64,000 nt of DNA from Methylococcus sp. Mc7 (GCF_019285515.1 NZ_CP079095.1:1550001-1614000), one strand, 5' to 3'; positions 48,614 through 58,609 are shown, numbered from the stretch's first letter. The notes: generated by a model from the letters alone, not told the origin. Numbers and translations are program-made.

Positions 48614-49240
48614 ATGCGGCTTCGACACGGATGGCGACGCTGGCCAGCGCGGCGTGGGCGGAGGCGCCTGCCGACGTCGAAGTCTTCGTACGGCCGGGGT
48701 GCCCGCATTGCGAGGAAGCCGAAGCCTTTCTGGATGCGCTCGCCCGCGAGCGTCCCGCCCTGCGTGTCCTGATCCGCGACGTCGTCCAGGACCGGCGCGC
48801 CCTGGCCCGGCTGCAGGCGCCGGCAGCCGAACACCATGAACCTCCCCGGTTCCCTCGTTTCTGGTGCGGGGACACTGGTTCGTCGGCTATTCCGGTGAAT
48901 CCGGCGATGGGCAGCGGATCGCTGCACTGCGGGGTGGTGCCGGGCCGGCCGGTAGCTGCGCAGCCGAAGCAGACCTACGGCCGCGGGGTGTCGCTCTCCC
49001 TTCCCGCCTCCGCCAAGCCGGGCTTCTATGCCTGCATGCGGAAAACCTCTGGGACGCCATTGTCGGCGCCGTCGTGCTCGCCGTCCTGGTTCAGTGGCTC
49101 GAACTCCTTTGCACCTCCGGGTTCCCGGCCCCGTACACCCGGATCCTGACCCTGCGGCAGTTGGGTGGCGCCGAATACTATGCCTATCTCCTGGGTAGGG
49201 CTGGGGCTGTACTTGATCGGCATGCCGCGGTAACGATGGG
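48614..49240 (+). pseudogene. Broken thioredoxin-domain / DsbD-like membrane protein
   Basis: One frame (from 48631) gives a thioredoxin/glutaredoxin module, VEVFVRPGCPHCEEAEAFLD (CPHC active site). The next frame continues FLVRGHWFVGYSGESGDGQR (shift near 48855). A third jump gives LPASAKPGFYACMRK, and another gives LLCLHAENLWDAIVGAVVLA, VQWLELLCTSGFPAPYTRIL and YYAYLLGR, the last transmembrane part of such proteins. The central membrane segments are missing. The gene has an internal deletion and several frameshifts, so it is dead. Confidence 0.72.
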
Positions 49241-49277
49241 CCGTCTGGTCGCAAGGGTTTGGCACGCGGGAAAATCC

Positions 49278-49478
49278 ATGTCCAAGATGCAAACCGAAAC
49301 CTGTGTCGGCGACCGCCTCATCGCCAGGCAAGCTGGGGACACGTTGGTGCTGGAGCGGCGCGAAGCCGTCGAACGACGCCTGCTTGCGCGTTTCGCCCGG
49401 ATCCCTCGCGAAGAAGACCTCGCCGCTGAATTGATTGCCGATCGGCGGGTCGAGACCGGGCGGGAAGAACCGCCGTGA
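49278..49478 (+). CDS. VapB-like small antitoxin (66 aa)
   Basis: A 66-residue protein MSKMQTETCVGDRLIARQAG ... ERREAVERRLLARFARIPREEDLAAELIADRR looks like an antitoxin paired with a PIN-domain toxin: the following GTG overlaps its stop and begins VVLDASA, the hallmark start of VapC. The toxin is cut off after 16 codons. A shorter start (MQTETCVGD, 49287) is possible. Confidence 0.6.
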   Translation: MSKMQTETCVGDRLIARQAGDTLVLERREAVERRLLARFARIPREEDLAAELIADRRVETGREEPP

Positions 49479-49525
49479 GCGTGGTGCTCGACGCCTCGGC
49501 CCCTACGCCGTGCAGCAATGCTTGA
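49475..49525 (+). pseudogene. Truncated vapC (PIN toxin) 5' remnant
   Basis: GTG 49475 reads MSVVLDASAPTPCSNA then stop. VVLDASA is the first strand of PIN-domain toxins with the first catalytic Asp. Everything downstream is gone; the sequence continues as the end of the SEC-C ORF on the other strand. Confidence 0.6.
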
Positions 49526-49571
49526 ATTTCCTCCCGCTGCCGCAGGGGCAGCTCGATGTCGTGCCGGTCAT
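49503..49571 (-). CDS. 22-residue SEC-C metal-binding peptide ORF
   Basis: ATG 49571 reads MTGTTSSCPCGSGRKFKHCC plus TA and a TAG. CPCGSGRKFKHCC is a complete SEC-C zinc motif, as found at the C-terminus of SecA and some other proteins. It starts 5 bp after the radC stop, on the same strand. It may be a real micro-protein expressed with radC or the leftover tail of a longer gene; I see no ribosome-binding site strong enough to decide. Confidence 0.45.
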   Translation of the reverse strand: MTGTTSSCPCGSGRKFKHCCTA

Positions 49572-49575
49572 GGGC

Positions 49576-50250
49576 TCAGAGCAATCCCCGCTCGGCAAAG
49601 GAATAAGGTAGGCCGTCGCCGATGATGAAATGGTCGAGCACGCGGATGTCGACCAGTCCCAGCGCCTGCTTCAGCCTTTGCGTGAGCATGCGGTCGGCCT
49701 CGCTGGGTTCGCAGATGCCGGAGGGGTGGTTGTGGGCGAAGATCATGGCCGCGGCGTTCTCGGCGAGCGCCTGTTTGACCACTTCGCGAGGGTACACCGA
49801 GGCCCCGTCGATGGTGCCGCGGAACAGCTCCTCCGCGCGGATCACCCGGTGCTGGTTGTCCAGGAACAGCCCGACGAACACCTCGTAAGGTTTGCCCTTC
49901 AGCCAGTTGGAGAGGTATTGCCGCGTCAGCTCGGGGCTGGTGAGCGCATCCTCGCGCTTCAGGCATTCTTCGAAATGGCGCCGCGCGAGTTCGAGCACGG
50001 CTTGAATCTGTGTGTATTTCGCGGTGCCCAGGCCGGCCGATTTGACGAAACGCTGGTGGTCCGCCTTGAGCAGGGCGGACAGCGAGCCGAATTCCTGGAG
50101 CAGTTCGCGCGCGAGGTCGACCGCGCTTTTGCCGGCGATGCCGGTACGCAGAAAAATGGCCAGCAATTCGGCGTCGGACAGCGCGGCGGGGCCGAGCTTC
50201 AGCAGCCGTTCGCGCGGGCGTTCGTCGGCGGGCCAGTCGGTGATGGGCAT
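49576..50250 (-). CDS. radC: RadC family protein (JAB/MPN domain)
   Basis: The 224-residue protein has an N-terminal HhH-like part ([34 protein letters not shown]) and a C-terminal JAB metalloprotease-like domain with the zinc motif [16 protein letters not shown] and a later DHFIIGDG. Despite the name, its role in DNA repair is not established. It is divergent from coaBC. Confidence 0.95.
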   Translation of the reverse strand: MPITDWPADERPRERLLKLGPAALSDAELLAIFLRTGIAGKSAVDLARELLQEFGSLSALLKADHQRFVKSAGLGTAKYTQIQAVLELARRHFEECLKREDALTSPELTRQYLSNWLKGKPYEVFVGLFLDNQHRVIRAEELFRGTIDGASVYPREVVKQALAENAAAMIFAHNHPSGICEPSEADRMLTQRLKQALGLVDIRVLDHFIIGDGLPYSFAERGLL

Positions 50251-50350
50251 GATCTTAGCGTCCTTCCGTGTCGGGTCGTTTCAAGCATAGAAGGGCTGGA
50301 CTAAACTTGCCATAATGTCGCCCCGTGTGACCCTTCCTTAGATTCCATCC

Positions 50351-51574
50351 TTGGCTGACCTCCACCACAAGCGCATTGTTCTCGGCGTGACCGGCGGCAT
50401 TGCGGCCTATAAGGCCGCAGAGGTCACCCGTCGCCTGCGCCAGGCCGGTGCCGAGGTGCGGGTGGCGATGACGCCGGCGGCCTGCCGGTTCGTCCAGCCT
50501 TTGACCTTCGAGGCCCTGTCCGGCCATCCGGTCGCCCACGACATGTTCATGCCCGGTGCCGAGTCGGCGATGGGGCACATCCAGTTGTCCCGCTGGGCGG
50601 ACGCCATCCTGGTCGCGCCGGCTTCGGCGGATTTCATGGCCCGGATCAGCCTGGGGCTGGCCGACGACCTGCTGGCCACCCTGTGCCTGGCCGCGGAAGT
50701 GCCGCTGTTTCTGGCGCCGGCGATGAACCGCGCGATGTGGCTGCATCCGGCGACCCGCTCCCACGCCGCCGCCTTGGCCGGGCGGGGAGTTGCCCTGTTG
50801 GGGCCGGACGAAGGCGATCAGGCGTGCGGCGAGACGGGGCCGGGCCGGATGCGGGAGCCGGCGCGGCTCGTCCCCGACCTTGCCGACGCGCTGGCGGCGG
50901 AGGGCCTTCTTTCGGGCCTCAGGGTGTTGGTCAGCGCGGGTCCTACCCGCGAGCCCATCGACCCGGTACGTTTCATCGGCAACCGCAGCTCGGGAAAAAT
51001 GGGCTACGCCCTGGCCGCCGCGGCGCGGAATGCCGGCGCGGACGTCACGCTGGTCAGCGGGCCGGTGGCGCTCGATGCGCCGGCCGGCGTGGAAACCGTG
51101 CGGGTGGAAACCGCCGCCGAGATGTACGCGGCGGTAATGGCCCGGACCGGCGGCGCGGACATCTACATCGGCACCGCCGCCGTGGCGGATTACACGCCCG
51201 CGCGGGTGGCGGACGCCAAGATCAAGAAACACGGCGAGCAGTTGGAGCTGACCCTGAACCGGACCCCGGACATCCTCCGTTCCGTCGCGGCTTTGCCGGA
51301 CAAGCCGTTCGTCGTGGGATTCGCCGCCGAGACCGGCGAGGTCGAGGCCCACGCCCGCGCCAAGCTGGAGGCCAAGGGCGCCGATCTGGTGGCCGCCAAC
51401 GAGGTCGGCCGTGGGGCGCCGGGCGGTTTCGAGCGGGACGAAAATGCCCTGTTCGTGTGCTGGCGCGGCGGCGAGTGCCATTTGCCGCTGGCCGGCAAGA
51501 CCGAGATTGCCCGCCGACTGATTCGATTGATAGCCGAACGCTACTATGCCGAAAATACAGATCAGGATCCTTGA
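50351..51574 (+). CDS. coaBC: Bifunctional phosphopantothenoylcysteine decarboxylase / phosphopantothenate-cysteine ligase
   Basis: The 407-residue Dfp protein makes 4'-phosphopantetheine in two steps of CoA synthesis. The flavin-dependent CoaC part has [25 protein letters not shown] and the flap [11 protein letters not shown] with the reactive cysteine. CoaB follows with [20 protein letters not shown] and [19 protein letters not shown]. The start is a TTG. It overlaps dut by 29 bp. Confidence 0.96.
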   Translation: MADLHHKRIVLGVTGGIAAYKAAEVTRRLRQAGAEVRVAMTPAACRFVQPLTFEALSGHPVAHDMFMPGAESAMGHIQLSRWADAILVAPASADFMARISLGLADDLLATLCLAAEVPLFLAPAMNRAMWLHPATRSHAAALAGRGVALLGPDEGDQACGETGPGRMREPARLVPDLADALAAEGLLSGLRVLVSAGPTREPIDPVRFIGNRSSGKMGYALAAAARNAGADVTLVSGPVALDAPAGVETVRVETAAEMYAAVMARTGGADIYIGTAAVADYTPARVADAKIKKHGEQLELTLNRTPDILRSVAALPDKPFVVGFAAETGEVEAHARAKLEAKGADLVAANEVGRGAPGGFERDENALFVCWRGGECHLPLAGKTEIARRLIRLIAERYYAENTDQDP

Positions 51575-52001
51575 TCCCCGCCTCGGCAACGAAATCCCAT
51601 TGCCGCACTACGCCACGCCGGGCGCCGCCGGGCTCGACCTCCGGGCCTGCCTCGACGCACCGTTGGTGCTGCGGCCGGGCGAGACGGAGTTGATCCCGAC
51701 CGGCTTCGCCATCCATATCGGCGACCCGGACTTGGCGGCCGTGCTGTTGCCGCGCTCGGGACTGGGCCACAAGCACGGCATCGTGCTGGGCAATCTGGTG
51801 GGCCTGATCGATTCCGATTACCAGGGCCAGGTGCTGGTGTCCTGCTGGAACCGGGGCTCGGAAGCCTTCGAAATCGCCGTCGGCGAGCGCATCGCCCAGA
51901 TGGTGTTCGTGCCGGTGGCCCAGGTCGCCTTCGAGCAGGTCGAAGCGTTCGCCGAAAGCCGGCGGGCCGAGGGCGGATTCGGCCATACCGGCCGGCATTA
52001 G
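51546..52001 (+). CDS. dut: dUTP diphosphatase
   Basis: The 151-residue trimeric dUTPase has the five motifs: [43 protein letters not shown] and the C-terminal EGGFGHTG. It hydrolyses dUTP to dUMP. The coaBC-dut order is widespread in gammaproteobacteria. Confidence 0.97.
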   Translation: MPKIQIRILDPRLGNEIPLPHYATPGAAGLDLRACLDAPLVLRPGETELIPTGFAIHIGDPDLAAVLLPRSGLGHKHGIVLGNLVGLIDSDYQGQVLVSCWNRGSEAFEIAVGERIAQMVFVPVAQVAFEQVEAFAESRRAEGGFGHTGRH

Positions 52002-52003
52002 CC

Positions 52004-54418
52004 GTGCCCTCGCTGAGTCTCCGCCGGCTCCTTTGGTCGGTCGGCCTGGCGTCGATGCTGGCGGTCGCCGCGACCGCTGCCGGTCTCGTGGGGGCCGAGC
52101 GGCACCGCACCGAAGTTTCCAGCCGGCAGGCGATGGCGGCCGCGGCGGATGCCGCGGCATTCAATGTGCGCGACCGTCTGGGCTGGTCCTTCCGCGCCCT
52201 GAGCGGCATGGCGGGCGACGCGCGGCTGGCCGAGGCGCTGGCGTCCGGCGATCCGGCCGGCATCGCGGCGGAGGAGGGCAGGCTCACCGGCGCCCTGCCG
52301 GGTTCGCTCCTCGTGCGCCTGATACCGAATCACAGCGACCTGCTGGATACCGCCCGCGCGCCGGCGATGGGATACGCCGACCTCGAGGCGATCCGCGATG
52401 CCCGGCATGGCCAGTCCTTGCCCGCCATGCACGCGGCCAACAGCCCGAATGTCCATATTGCGCTTGCCGTTCCGCTTGCCGAAGGGCGAGGGGTGCTGCT
52501 GGCCAGTTTGTCCCCGGATATCCTGCTCGATGCCATGCGCTCGGTTCCGATGCCTTTCGGCGCCGCGCTGGAGCTCCGGCAGGGCGAGCTTCCCCTGGTT
52601 TTCACCGGCGACCGCGCCCGCCGGGCCGAGCCGCCGGACGGAGACGCATCGGTGCTGGGCAGCCGCGGCTGGCGGATCGTCTACTGGCGTCCGGCGCAGG
52701 ACCAGTCCCCTGCGTGGTGGGCTTTCGCGGCCGGCGGACCGGCGCTGCTGCTGATCCTGGCGGTGCTGCTCTGGACGGGCTTTGTGCTGGCGAAGGCGAT
52801 GAATCACGATACGGCGCTGGTGTTGGCGCTGGTCCCCGCGGTGCCGTCGGGGATCCCGCGCATCACCGGCCGCGCGCGGCTCAGGGAGATGCAGGACTTG
52901 CTCGAAGGACTGAGGGCGCTTGGCACGCCGGTGCCGGAGGAAATCGAGGTACGGCCCCCCTCGCCGGAAGAAGCCCCTTTGCTCCGGCCGGCGCTCACCG
53001 ATGATCAGAACGAGGAGAAGATTCACATGCACACCCAACCGGTTCCGCCCATTGCCTCCACCCTGTTCCGGGCCTACGACATCCGCGGGATCGTCGGCGA
53101 CACGCTGACACCGGAAGCGGCCCAGGCGATAGGCCGGGCCATCGGCAGCGAAGCGCTCGACCGTGGCGAACGGCGGGTCGTCGTCGCCCGCGACGGGCGG
53201 CTGAGCAGTCCCGCGCTCTGCGCCGCCCTGGCGGAGGGGCTACGCGAGGCCGGCTGCCAAGTCACCGATCTGGGGTTGGCGCCCACGCCTGTGCTGTACT
53301 TCGGCACCCAGGTGCTGGCGGGTCGTTCCGGCGTCATGGTGACCGGCAGCCACAATCCCGCGAATTACAACGGCTTCAAGATCGTATTGGGGGGGCAGAC
53401 GCTGGCCGGCGAAGACATCCAGGCGCTGCGGTGCCGCATCGAATCGGGGAATTTTCATAGCGGGGAAGGGCGGATCGAGCGCCGCGATCTGCTGCCCGAC
53501 TACCACTTGGCGATCGTGGAAGACATGCAGGTCGGCAGGCAATTCAAGGTCGTGGTCGATTGCGGCAACGGCGTGGCGGCGGTGGCGGCGCCGCAGATCC
53601 TCCGGGCGCTGGATTGCGAGGTGATCGAATTGTTCTGCACGGTCGACGGCAATTTTCCCAATCATCACCCCGATCCAAGCAAGCCGGAGAACCTGGCGCT
53701 GCTGATCGAAACGGTGAAGCGGGAAGGCGCGGACATTGGCGTCGCCTTCGACGGCGACGGCGACCGGCTCGGCGTGGTCGACTCGGCCGGCAACATCATC
53801 TGGCCGGACCGGCAGATGATGCTGTTCGCCGCCGACGTGCTGTCCCGCGAGCCCGGCGCCGACATCATCTACGACGTCAAATGCACCCGCCACCTCGCCG
53901 GCTACATTTTGCGCCACGGCGGCCGCCCGCTGATGTGGAAGACCGGCCATTCCCTGATCAAGGCCAAGATGAAGGAAACCGGTGCCCTGCTGGCGGGGGA
54001 GATGAGCGGCCACTTCTTCTTCAAGGAGCGCTGGTACGGTTTCGACGACGGTATCTACGCCTGCGCCCGGATGGTGGAGATCCTGTCCGCCGATTCCCGC
54101 CCCACCGCCGAAGTGTTCGCGGAGCTGCCGGACAGTGTGAACACGCCCGAACTCGGCGTGCGGCTGCAGGAGGGCGAGAACCTCGCCTTCGTGGAAAAAA
54201 TGCGCGCCCTGGCCGATTTCGACGATGGCCGTATCACCGACATCGACGGCCTGCGGGTCGATTTCGCCGACGGCTGGGGGCTGGTGCGCGCCTCCAACAC
54301 CACGCCCTCCCTGGTGATCCGCTTCGAAGCCGATACCGCCGAAGGGCTCGCCCGAATCCAGCAGCGCTTCCGGGAGCTGCTGCTGAAGGTGCGGCCCGGT
54401 CTCGAGCTGCCTTTCTAG
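52004..54418 (+). CDS. algC: Phosphomannomutase/phosphoglucomutase with N-terminal membrane extension
   Basis: The 804-residue protein (GTG start) has two parts. Residues 1-340 hold membrane helices at about 8-28 and 246-266 around a sensor-like periplasmic domain of roughly 215 residues. From residue 342 it is a standard PMM/PGM: LFRAYDIRGIVGDTL, catalytic serine in VMVTGSHNPANYNGFK, metal loop FDGDGDRLG, and EMSGHFFFKERWY. A second ATG at 53027 with GAGGAG upstream would yield a soluble 463-residue enzyme, the usual size, so two products are possible. A similar long form is known for some pseudomonad AlgC. Confidence 0.9.
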   Translation: MPSLSLRRLLWSVGLASMLAVAATAAGLVGAERHRTEVSSRQAMAAAADAAAFNVRDRLGWSFRALSGMAGDARLAEALASGDPAGIAAEEGRLTGALPGSLLVRLIPNHSDLLDTARAPAMGYADLEAIRDARHGQSLPAMHAANSPNVHIALAVPLAEGRGVLLASLSPDILLDAMRSVPMPFGAALELRQGELPLVFTGDRARRAEPPDGDASVLGSRGWRIVYWRPAQDQSPAWWAFAAGGPALLLILAVLLWTGFVLAKAMNHDTALVLALVPAVPSGIPRITGRARLREMQDLLEGLRALGTPVPEEIEVRPPSPEEAPLLRPALTDDQNEEKIHMHTQPVPPIASTLFRAYDIRGIVGDTLTPEAAQAIGRAIGSEALDRGERRVVVARDGRLSSPALCAALAEGLREAGCQVTDLGLAPTPVLYFGTQVLAGRSGVMVTGSHNPANYNGFKIVLGGQTLAGEDIQALRCRIESGNFHSGEGRIERRDLLPDYHLAIVEDMQVGRQFKVVVDCGNGVAAVAAPQILRALDCEVIELFCTVDGNFPNHHPDPSKPENLALLIETVKREGADIGVAFDGDGDRLGVVDSAGNIIWPDRQMMLFAADVLSREPGADIIYDVKCTRHLAGYILRHGGRPLMWKTGHSLIKAKMKETGALLAGEMSGHFFFKERWYGFDDGIYACARMVEILSADSRPTAEVFAELPDSVNTPELGVRLQEGENLAFVEKMRALADFDDGRITDIDGLRVDFADGWGLVRASNTTPSLVIRFEADTAEGLARIQQRFRELLLKVRPGLELPF

Positions 54419-54427
54419 ACACACTGA

Positions 54428-55345
<918 letters not shown>

Positions 55346-55434
55346 GCAGCCGGACGGGCTTCGTCCGCGCAGATGCAGTTCCGGCGGGATCGCGCCGGGC
55401 GTTTTACGTGACCTTTGACTCAAGGAGTCGTGTC

Positions 55435-55839
55435 ATGACAATCGGCCGTTCGCGCCACGACAAATCCTCTCTCGGCCTCATGCTGTTAGCGGGGGTCCTG
55501 GCGGTGTCTCACGTTCCCGCATCCTTTGCGGCTCCCGACCCGGCCCAGGCAAGGACGGCGCTGCATCGGATGGGTGTGGAGTATTCCGAACAGCAGTTCG
55601 CCAAATCCGCCGGCGCCGGCGACAAGACGGCCGTCGAGCTCTTCCTTGACGCGGGCATGGATGTGAACGCCGGCGGCGGTGCGGCGATCGGTCTGGCCGC
55701 GGGCCGGGGACAGCTCGAAATCGTCAAGCTGTTGCTTGCAAGAGGCGCGAAGCCGACATCCAACGCCTTGCAGTTCGCCCGCACGCGGGGCCACGCCGAG
55801 ATCGCAAAGCTCCTGACGGACGCCGGCGCCATGGAATGA
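55435..55839 (+). CDS. Small secreted ankyrin-repeat protein
   Basis: The 134-residue protein has a signal peptide (SSLGLMLLAGVLAVSHVPASFA). About three ankyrin-type units follow (AVELFLDAGMDVNAGGG, GRGQLEIVKLLLARGA, GHAEIAKLLTDAGA). CAAGGAG lies 8 nt before the ATG. A periplasmic binding role is likely, but the partner is unknown. Confidence 0.8.
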   Translation: MTIGRSRHDKSSLGLMLLAGVLAVSHVPASFAAPDPAQARTALHRMGVEYSEQQFAKSAGAGDKTAVELFLDAGMDVNAGGGAAIGLAAGRGQLEIVKLLLARGAKPTSNALQFARTRGHAEIAKLLTDAGAME

Positions 55840-55888
55840 ACCTCGTCCCCGGACGCGCCTTCGGTTTCGGCGCACCGCTCGCCGCCGG

Positions 55889-56221
55889 TCATCCGTGGGT
55901 GGCCGACTTCGACCACAGCGTGCAGACCAGCACCCCGGCGATGATGAGCCCCATGCCGGCGATGGCGGGGCGATCCAGCGCCTGGCCGTGGAGAATCCAG
56001 GCGATGAGCGAGACCAGCACGATGCCCAGTGCCGACCAGATCGCGTAGGAGATGCCCACCGGAATCTTGTCGACGGTGAGCGAGAGGAAATAGAAGGCGA
56101 CCGCATACCCCACGATGACGGTCGCCGAGGGCCAGAATCGGGTGAAGCCCTCCGCGGACTTCAGCGCCGAGGTGCCGATGACCTCGCCGATTATCGCGAT
56201 CATCAGATAGATCCATGGCAT
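55889..56221 (-). CDS. Small multidrug resistance (SMR) family transporter
   Basis: The 110-residue protein has four transmembrane helices and the essential membrane-buried glutamate in helix 1 ([17 protein letters not shown]), then [20 protein letters not shown] and [17 protein letters not shown], as in EmrE-type exporters. It works as a proton-coupled dimer for cationic drugs. The gene stands alone, with no guanidine riboswitch recognised upstream. Confidence 0.92.
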   Translation of the reverse strand: MPWIYLMIAIIGEVIGTSALKSAEGFTRFWPSATVIVGYAVAFYFLSLTVDKIPVGISYAIWSALGIVLVSLIAWILHGQALDRPAIAGMGLIIAGVLVCTLWSKSATHG

Positions 56222-56590
56222 AGCTGTCCCCCAGAGCGGATGGAAAAGGCCGCAATGATACTCGCCCCCTCCCGAGCCGGTCTGCGGATCCCGGCAATTT
56301 GCCCGATGCGGCCTTCACCCTGGCGGTAAGGCAATACGGCAAGACCGGCGGGTGTCCAGGCCGCGGTCAACTGAGGTTCAATCGCACCGCCCCCCTCGTG
56401 CCCGCCGGGATATCCGGGATTGAACCTTCGCCATTCAGTGCTCCCACCATACGTAGATCTACTTAGGTAGCGGTTCGTATTGGCGCCGGGGCGGTGCCGG
56501 TATTAAAAGACCTGAGAGGATGGACAGGTGATCCTTCTGTTCGTCGGACCAGCGGTCCGTCCCCCCGGCAGACATACAGGAGAAACCGAG
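56222..56590. promoter_or_regulatory. fae upstream region with palindrome and hairpin
   Basis: This 369-bp non-coding region separates the SMR gene and fae. It contains a perfect 10-bp palindrome GTAGATCTAC (56453-56462) and a hairpin CGGACC-AGC-GGTCCG (56545-56559) 32 bp before the fae start. An AGGAG ribosome-binding site lies before ATG 56591. No promoter could be fixed with confidence. Confidence 0.5.
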
Positions 56591-57109
56591 ATGAACGGTT
56601 TGAAGATCGATCGGGTTCTGGTGGGCGAGGCTCTGGTCGGCGAAGGCAACGAACTGGCGCATATCGATCTCATCATGGGACCCCGCGGGAGCGCCGCGGA
56701 GCTGGCCTTCTGTACCACCCTCACCAATCAGAAGCGCGGCGACAACGCCTTGCTCGCGCTGGTCGCGCCCAACCTGATGGCGAAGCCGGCCACGGTGATG
56801 TTCAACAAGGTGGAAATCAAGAACGAAAAGCAGGCGACCCAGATGTTCGGACCTGCGGAACGCGGCGTTGCCAAGGCGGTCGTGGATTCGGTCAAGGACG
56901 GTATCATCCCGAAGGCGGAGGCCGAGCAGATATTCATTTGCGTCGGCGTGTTCATCCACTGGGACGCCCAGGACAACGCAAAGATCCAGGACTGGAACTA
57001 CCAGGCGACCAAGCTGGCGATCGCCCGAGCGGTGGGAGGCAAGCCGGGCATCGAAGAAGTCATCGCGCAGGAGGACGTCGTACACCATCCCCTTGCAGCA
57101 CATGACTAA
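56591..57109 (+). CDS. fae: Formaldehyde-activating enzyme
   Basis: The 172-residue enzyme condenses formaldehyde with tetrahydromethanopterin, the entry to the C1 oxidation pathway of methylotrophs. It has [20 protein letters not shown] with the conserved catalytic histidine, [18 protein letters not shown], and [21 protein letters not shown]. The length is typical. It is a single-gene unit with its own leader, which suits high expression. It is the clearest lifestyle marker in the window. Confidence 0.97.
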   Translation: MNGLKIDRVLVGEALVGEGNELAHIDLIMGPRGSAAELAFCTTLTNQKRGDNALLALVAPNLMAKPATVMFNKVEIKNEKQATQMFGPAERGVAKAVVDSVKDGIIPKAEAEQIFICVGVFIHWDAQDNAKIQDWNYQATKLAIARAVGGKPGIEEVIAQEDVVHHPLAAHD

Positions 57110-57165
57110 CGATCATGGCGACCAGCCGCCCTGGATGATGAAAGTAACTGCCCGCCATGATCGTT
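57108..57165. repeat. 13-bp perfect inverted repeat downstream of fae
   Basis: AACGATCATGGCG (57108-57120) and its exact complement (57153-57165) are separated by 32 bases. The first arm includes the last bases of the fae stop codon. It may be an mRNA 3'-end stem loop or the end of a small mobile repeat. There is no T-run, so it is not a classic terminator. The 204 bp that follow (57166-57369) hold no convincing gene. Confidence 0.6.
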
Positions 57166-57369
57166 CCCCCCACCGCGGCCCAGTCATGCCAGGCTGTCCT
57201 GCCCGGCGCCCTTCGGGTCAATGCCCAAATCGGCAGGAAAGCCGATTTGCACGCGGAGCGCCCGAAGAGGCGGATAGGGATGTGCCGCATAAAATCTGCT
57301 CCTGGCGGATTTGTCCCAGAGGGAGGGGTGAGCAAGGTTGCTGCCGCTTTCACGTCAAGGGGGGGCGCG

Positions 57370-57706
57370 GTGAAGCGCATCTACTTCCCGTCCCTTCCGT
57401 CGAGCTGGCGCATAAGCTCGTCGACGAGCGGCTCCTCGCGCGCATCGAGGAACGGCATATTCATACGGAGGCATCGCCGGCACCCTGGCGGGTCGGGTGG
57501 CGCCCGCCCTGCCGACCGGCATGATAGGGCTGGACGTGGAGCATTCCCGGCTCAAGAATTATCAGGGCGCGGTCGAAAAAGGCGGGCTCCTGCTGATGGT
57601 GGACGTGCCGCGCGATCGGGTGGAAGAGATTCATCAACGGGTCCAGAAGCATCATCCGGAAGCCGAATTCGAGGGCGCCGAGCCAACGATTCCGGCGTTT
57701 CCCTGA
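57370..57706 (+). pseudogene. DUF1269-family protein remnant
   Basis: The start GTG AAG CGC ATC TAC TTC fits the family (MKRIYF). One base is lost after it, and the next frame gives VELAHKLVDERLLARIEERHIH. After a gap of roughly 50 residues a third frame gives GIAGTLAGRVAPALPTGMIG, DVEHSRLKNYQGAVEKGGLL and the family ending HHPEAEFEGAEPTIPAFP. The gene is thus frameshifted and internally deleted. The last 69 codons remain as an open frame (57497-57706). Confidence 0.68.
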
Positions 57707-57742
57707 CACGGCCGGCCGGGTTTCCGGCGGCAAGGAGGACGT

Positions 57743-58183
57743 ATGAAAATGACATCGGCCATTCATGTCTGGCTGGCAGTGATCGCGTGGGTGGTGAGCG
57801 GTTCCGCGGCGTCGGCGGCTCCCCGTTCCGGCAGTTGCTGGGTGGACATTTACAAGGGGCCGGACTATACGGGTACCAAGATCAGGGTATTCGGTCCGGC
57901 GGAGTTGGCGAACCTGAAAAATCTCGAGGGTGCCGACTGGAACGATGCGATCGAAAGCCTGGAAGTCGGGCCGGGCGCGGAGGTCAGCGTCTACGGCAAC
58001 GAGAACTTCGTCCTTCCCTCCGGGCCGGTTTACCACGAGCAGGAAATCCGGAGCTGGGGAGGCGAGGACGAGAATTACCGCAGCCAGGTTGCGACTTTTA
58101 CCGCCGGGCACAAGGTGCATCACCTCGGTGAATACGGTCTCCACGACCAGGTCAGCGCCCTGAAAGTCCGCTGCACGAACTAA
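57743..58183 (+). CDS. Secreted beta/gamma-crystallin-like protein
   Basis: The 146-residue protein has a signal peptide (AIHVWLAVIAWVVSGSAASA). The mature part has a Greek-key crystallin-type pattern: CWVDIYKGPDYTGTKIRVFG, DWNDAIESLEVGPGAEVSVYG and HHLGEYGLHDQVSALKV. Such domains are compact, often calcium-binding and stress-related. AAGGAGG lies before the ATG. Function unknown. Confidence 0.7.
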   Translation: MKMTSAIHVWLAVIAWVVSGSAASAAPRSGSCWVDIYKGPDYTGTKIRVFGPAELANLKNLEGADWNDAIESLEVGPGAEVSVYGNENFVLPSGPVYHEQEIRSWGGEDENYRSQVATFTAGHKVHHLGEYGLHDQVSALKVRCTN

Positions 58184-58204
58184 CGCTTCCAGGCTGCCGA
58201 TGAA

Positions 58205-58609
58205 ATGAGCACCAAGCCTGTCGCTTCAACCGATTGGGTCGGGTTCTGCGAGGAGTTCAGCCGCCAGCACCGGGGATGGCTGGTGACGACCAGCATCAGG
58301 GACAAACCGCTGGCGGCTGAGAACAATGTGGCCGATGCCGCGGAAGAGCGTTGCGTCGTGCGCGACGTGCGATTCCGGGGCCTGTCCTTCGAGCCGAAGG
58401 ACGGCAGCCTGTCGGTGTCGCTGGGGGAAGGGGCGCTGCAGATCACTCAATCGATCGCGGAGGTGGCCGCGATCGGATTGCTGGAGGCGGGACAAGGCGT
58501 CCATGCGGGCCTGCGCATTGACAGCGCCGGCCATGGTGCCATGATACTGAGGTTCCGTGCACCGGCCTCGCCGGATAGCCTGGACGGACCTTTTGCACCT
58601 TGGCTCTGA
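58205..58609 (+). CDS. DUF5335 family protein
   Basis: The 134-residue protein MSTKPVASTDWVGFCEEFSR has the pattern of DUF5335: W-x-x-F near the start, then HRGWLVTTSI, and a central DVRFRGLSFEPKDGSLSVSL. No catalytic motif is seen. It starts 21 bp after the crystallin-like gene and ends 29 bp before the flavoprotein gene, so the three probably form one transcription unit. Confidence 0.65.
   Translation: MSTKPVASTDWVGFCEEFSRQHRGWLVTTSIRDKPLAAENNVADAAEERCVVRDVRFRGLSFEPKDGSLSVSLGEGALQITQSIAEVAAIGLLEAGQGVHAGLRIDSAGHGAMILRFRAPASPDSLDGPFAPWL

Noticed and set aside
56222-56350. Guanidine riboswitch upstream of the SMR transporter
   Set aside because: No mini-ykkC tandem hairpins with ACGR loops and no ykkC core could be found by eye.
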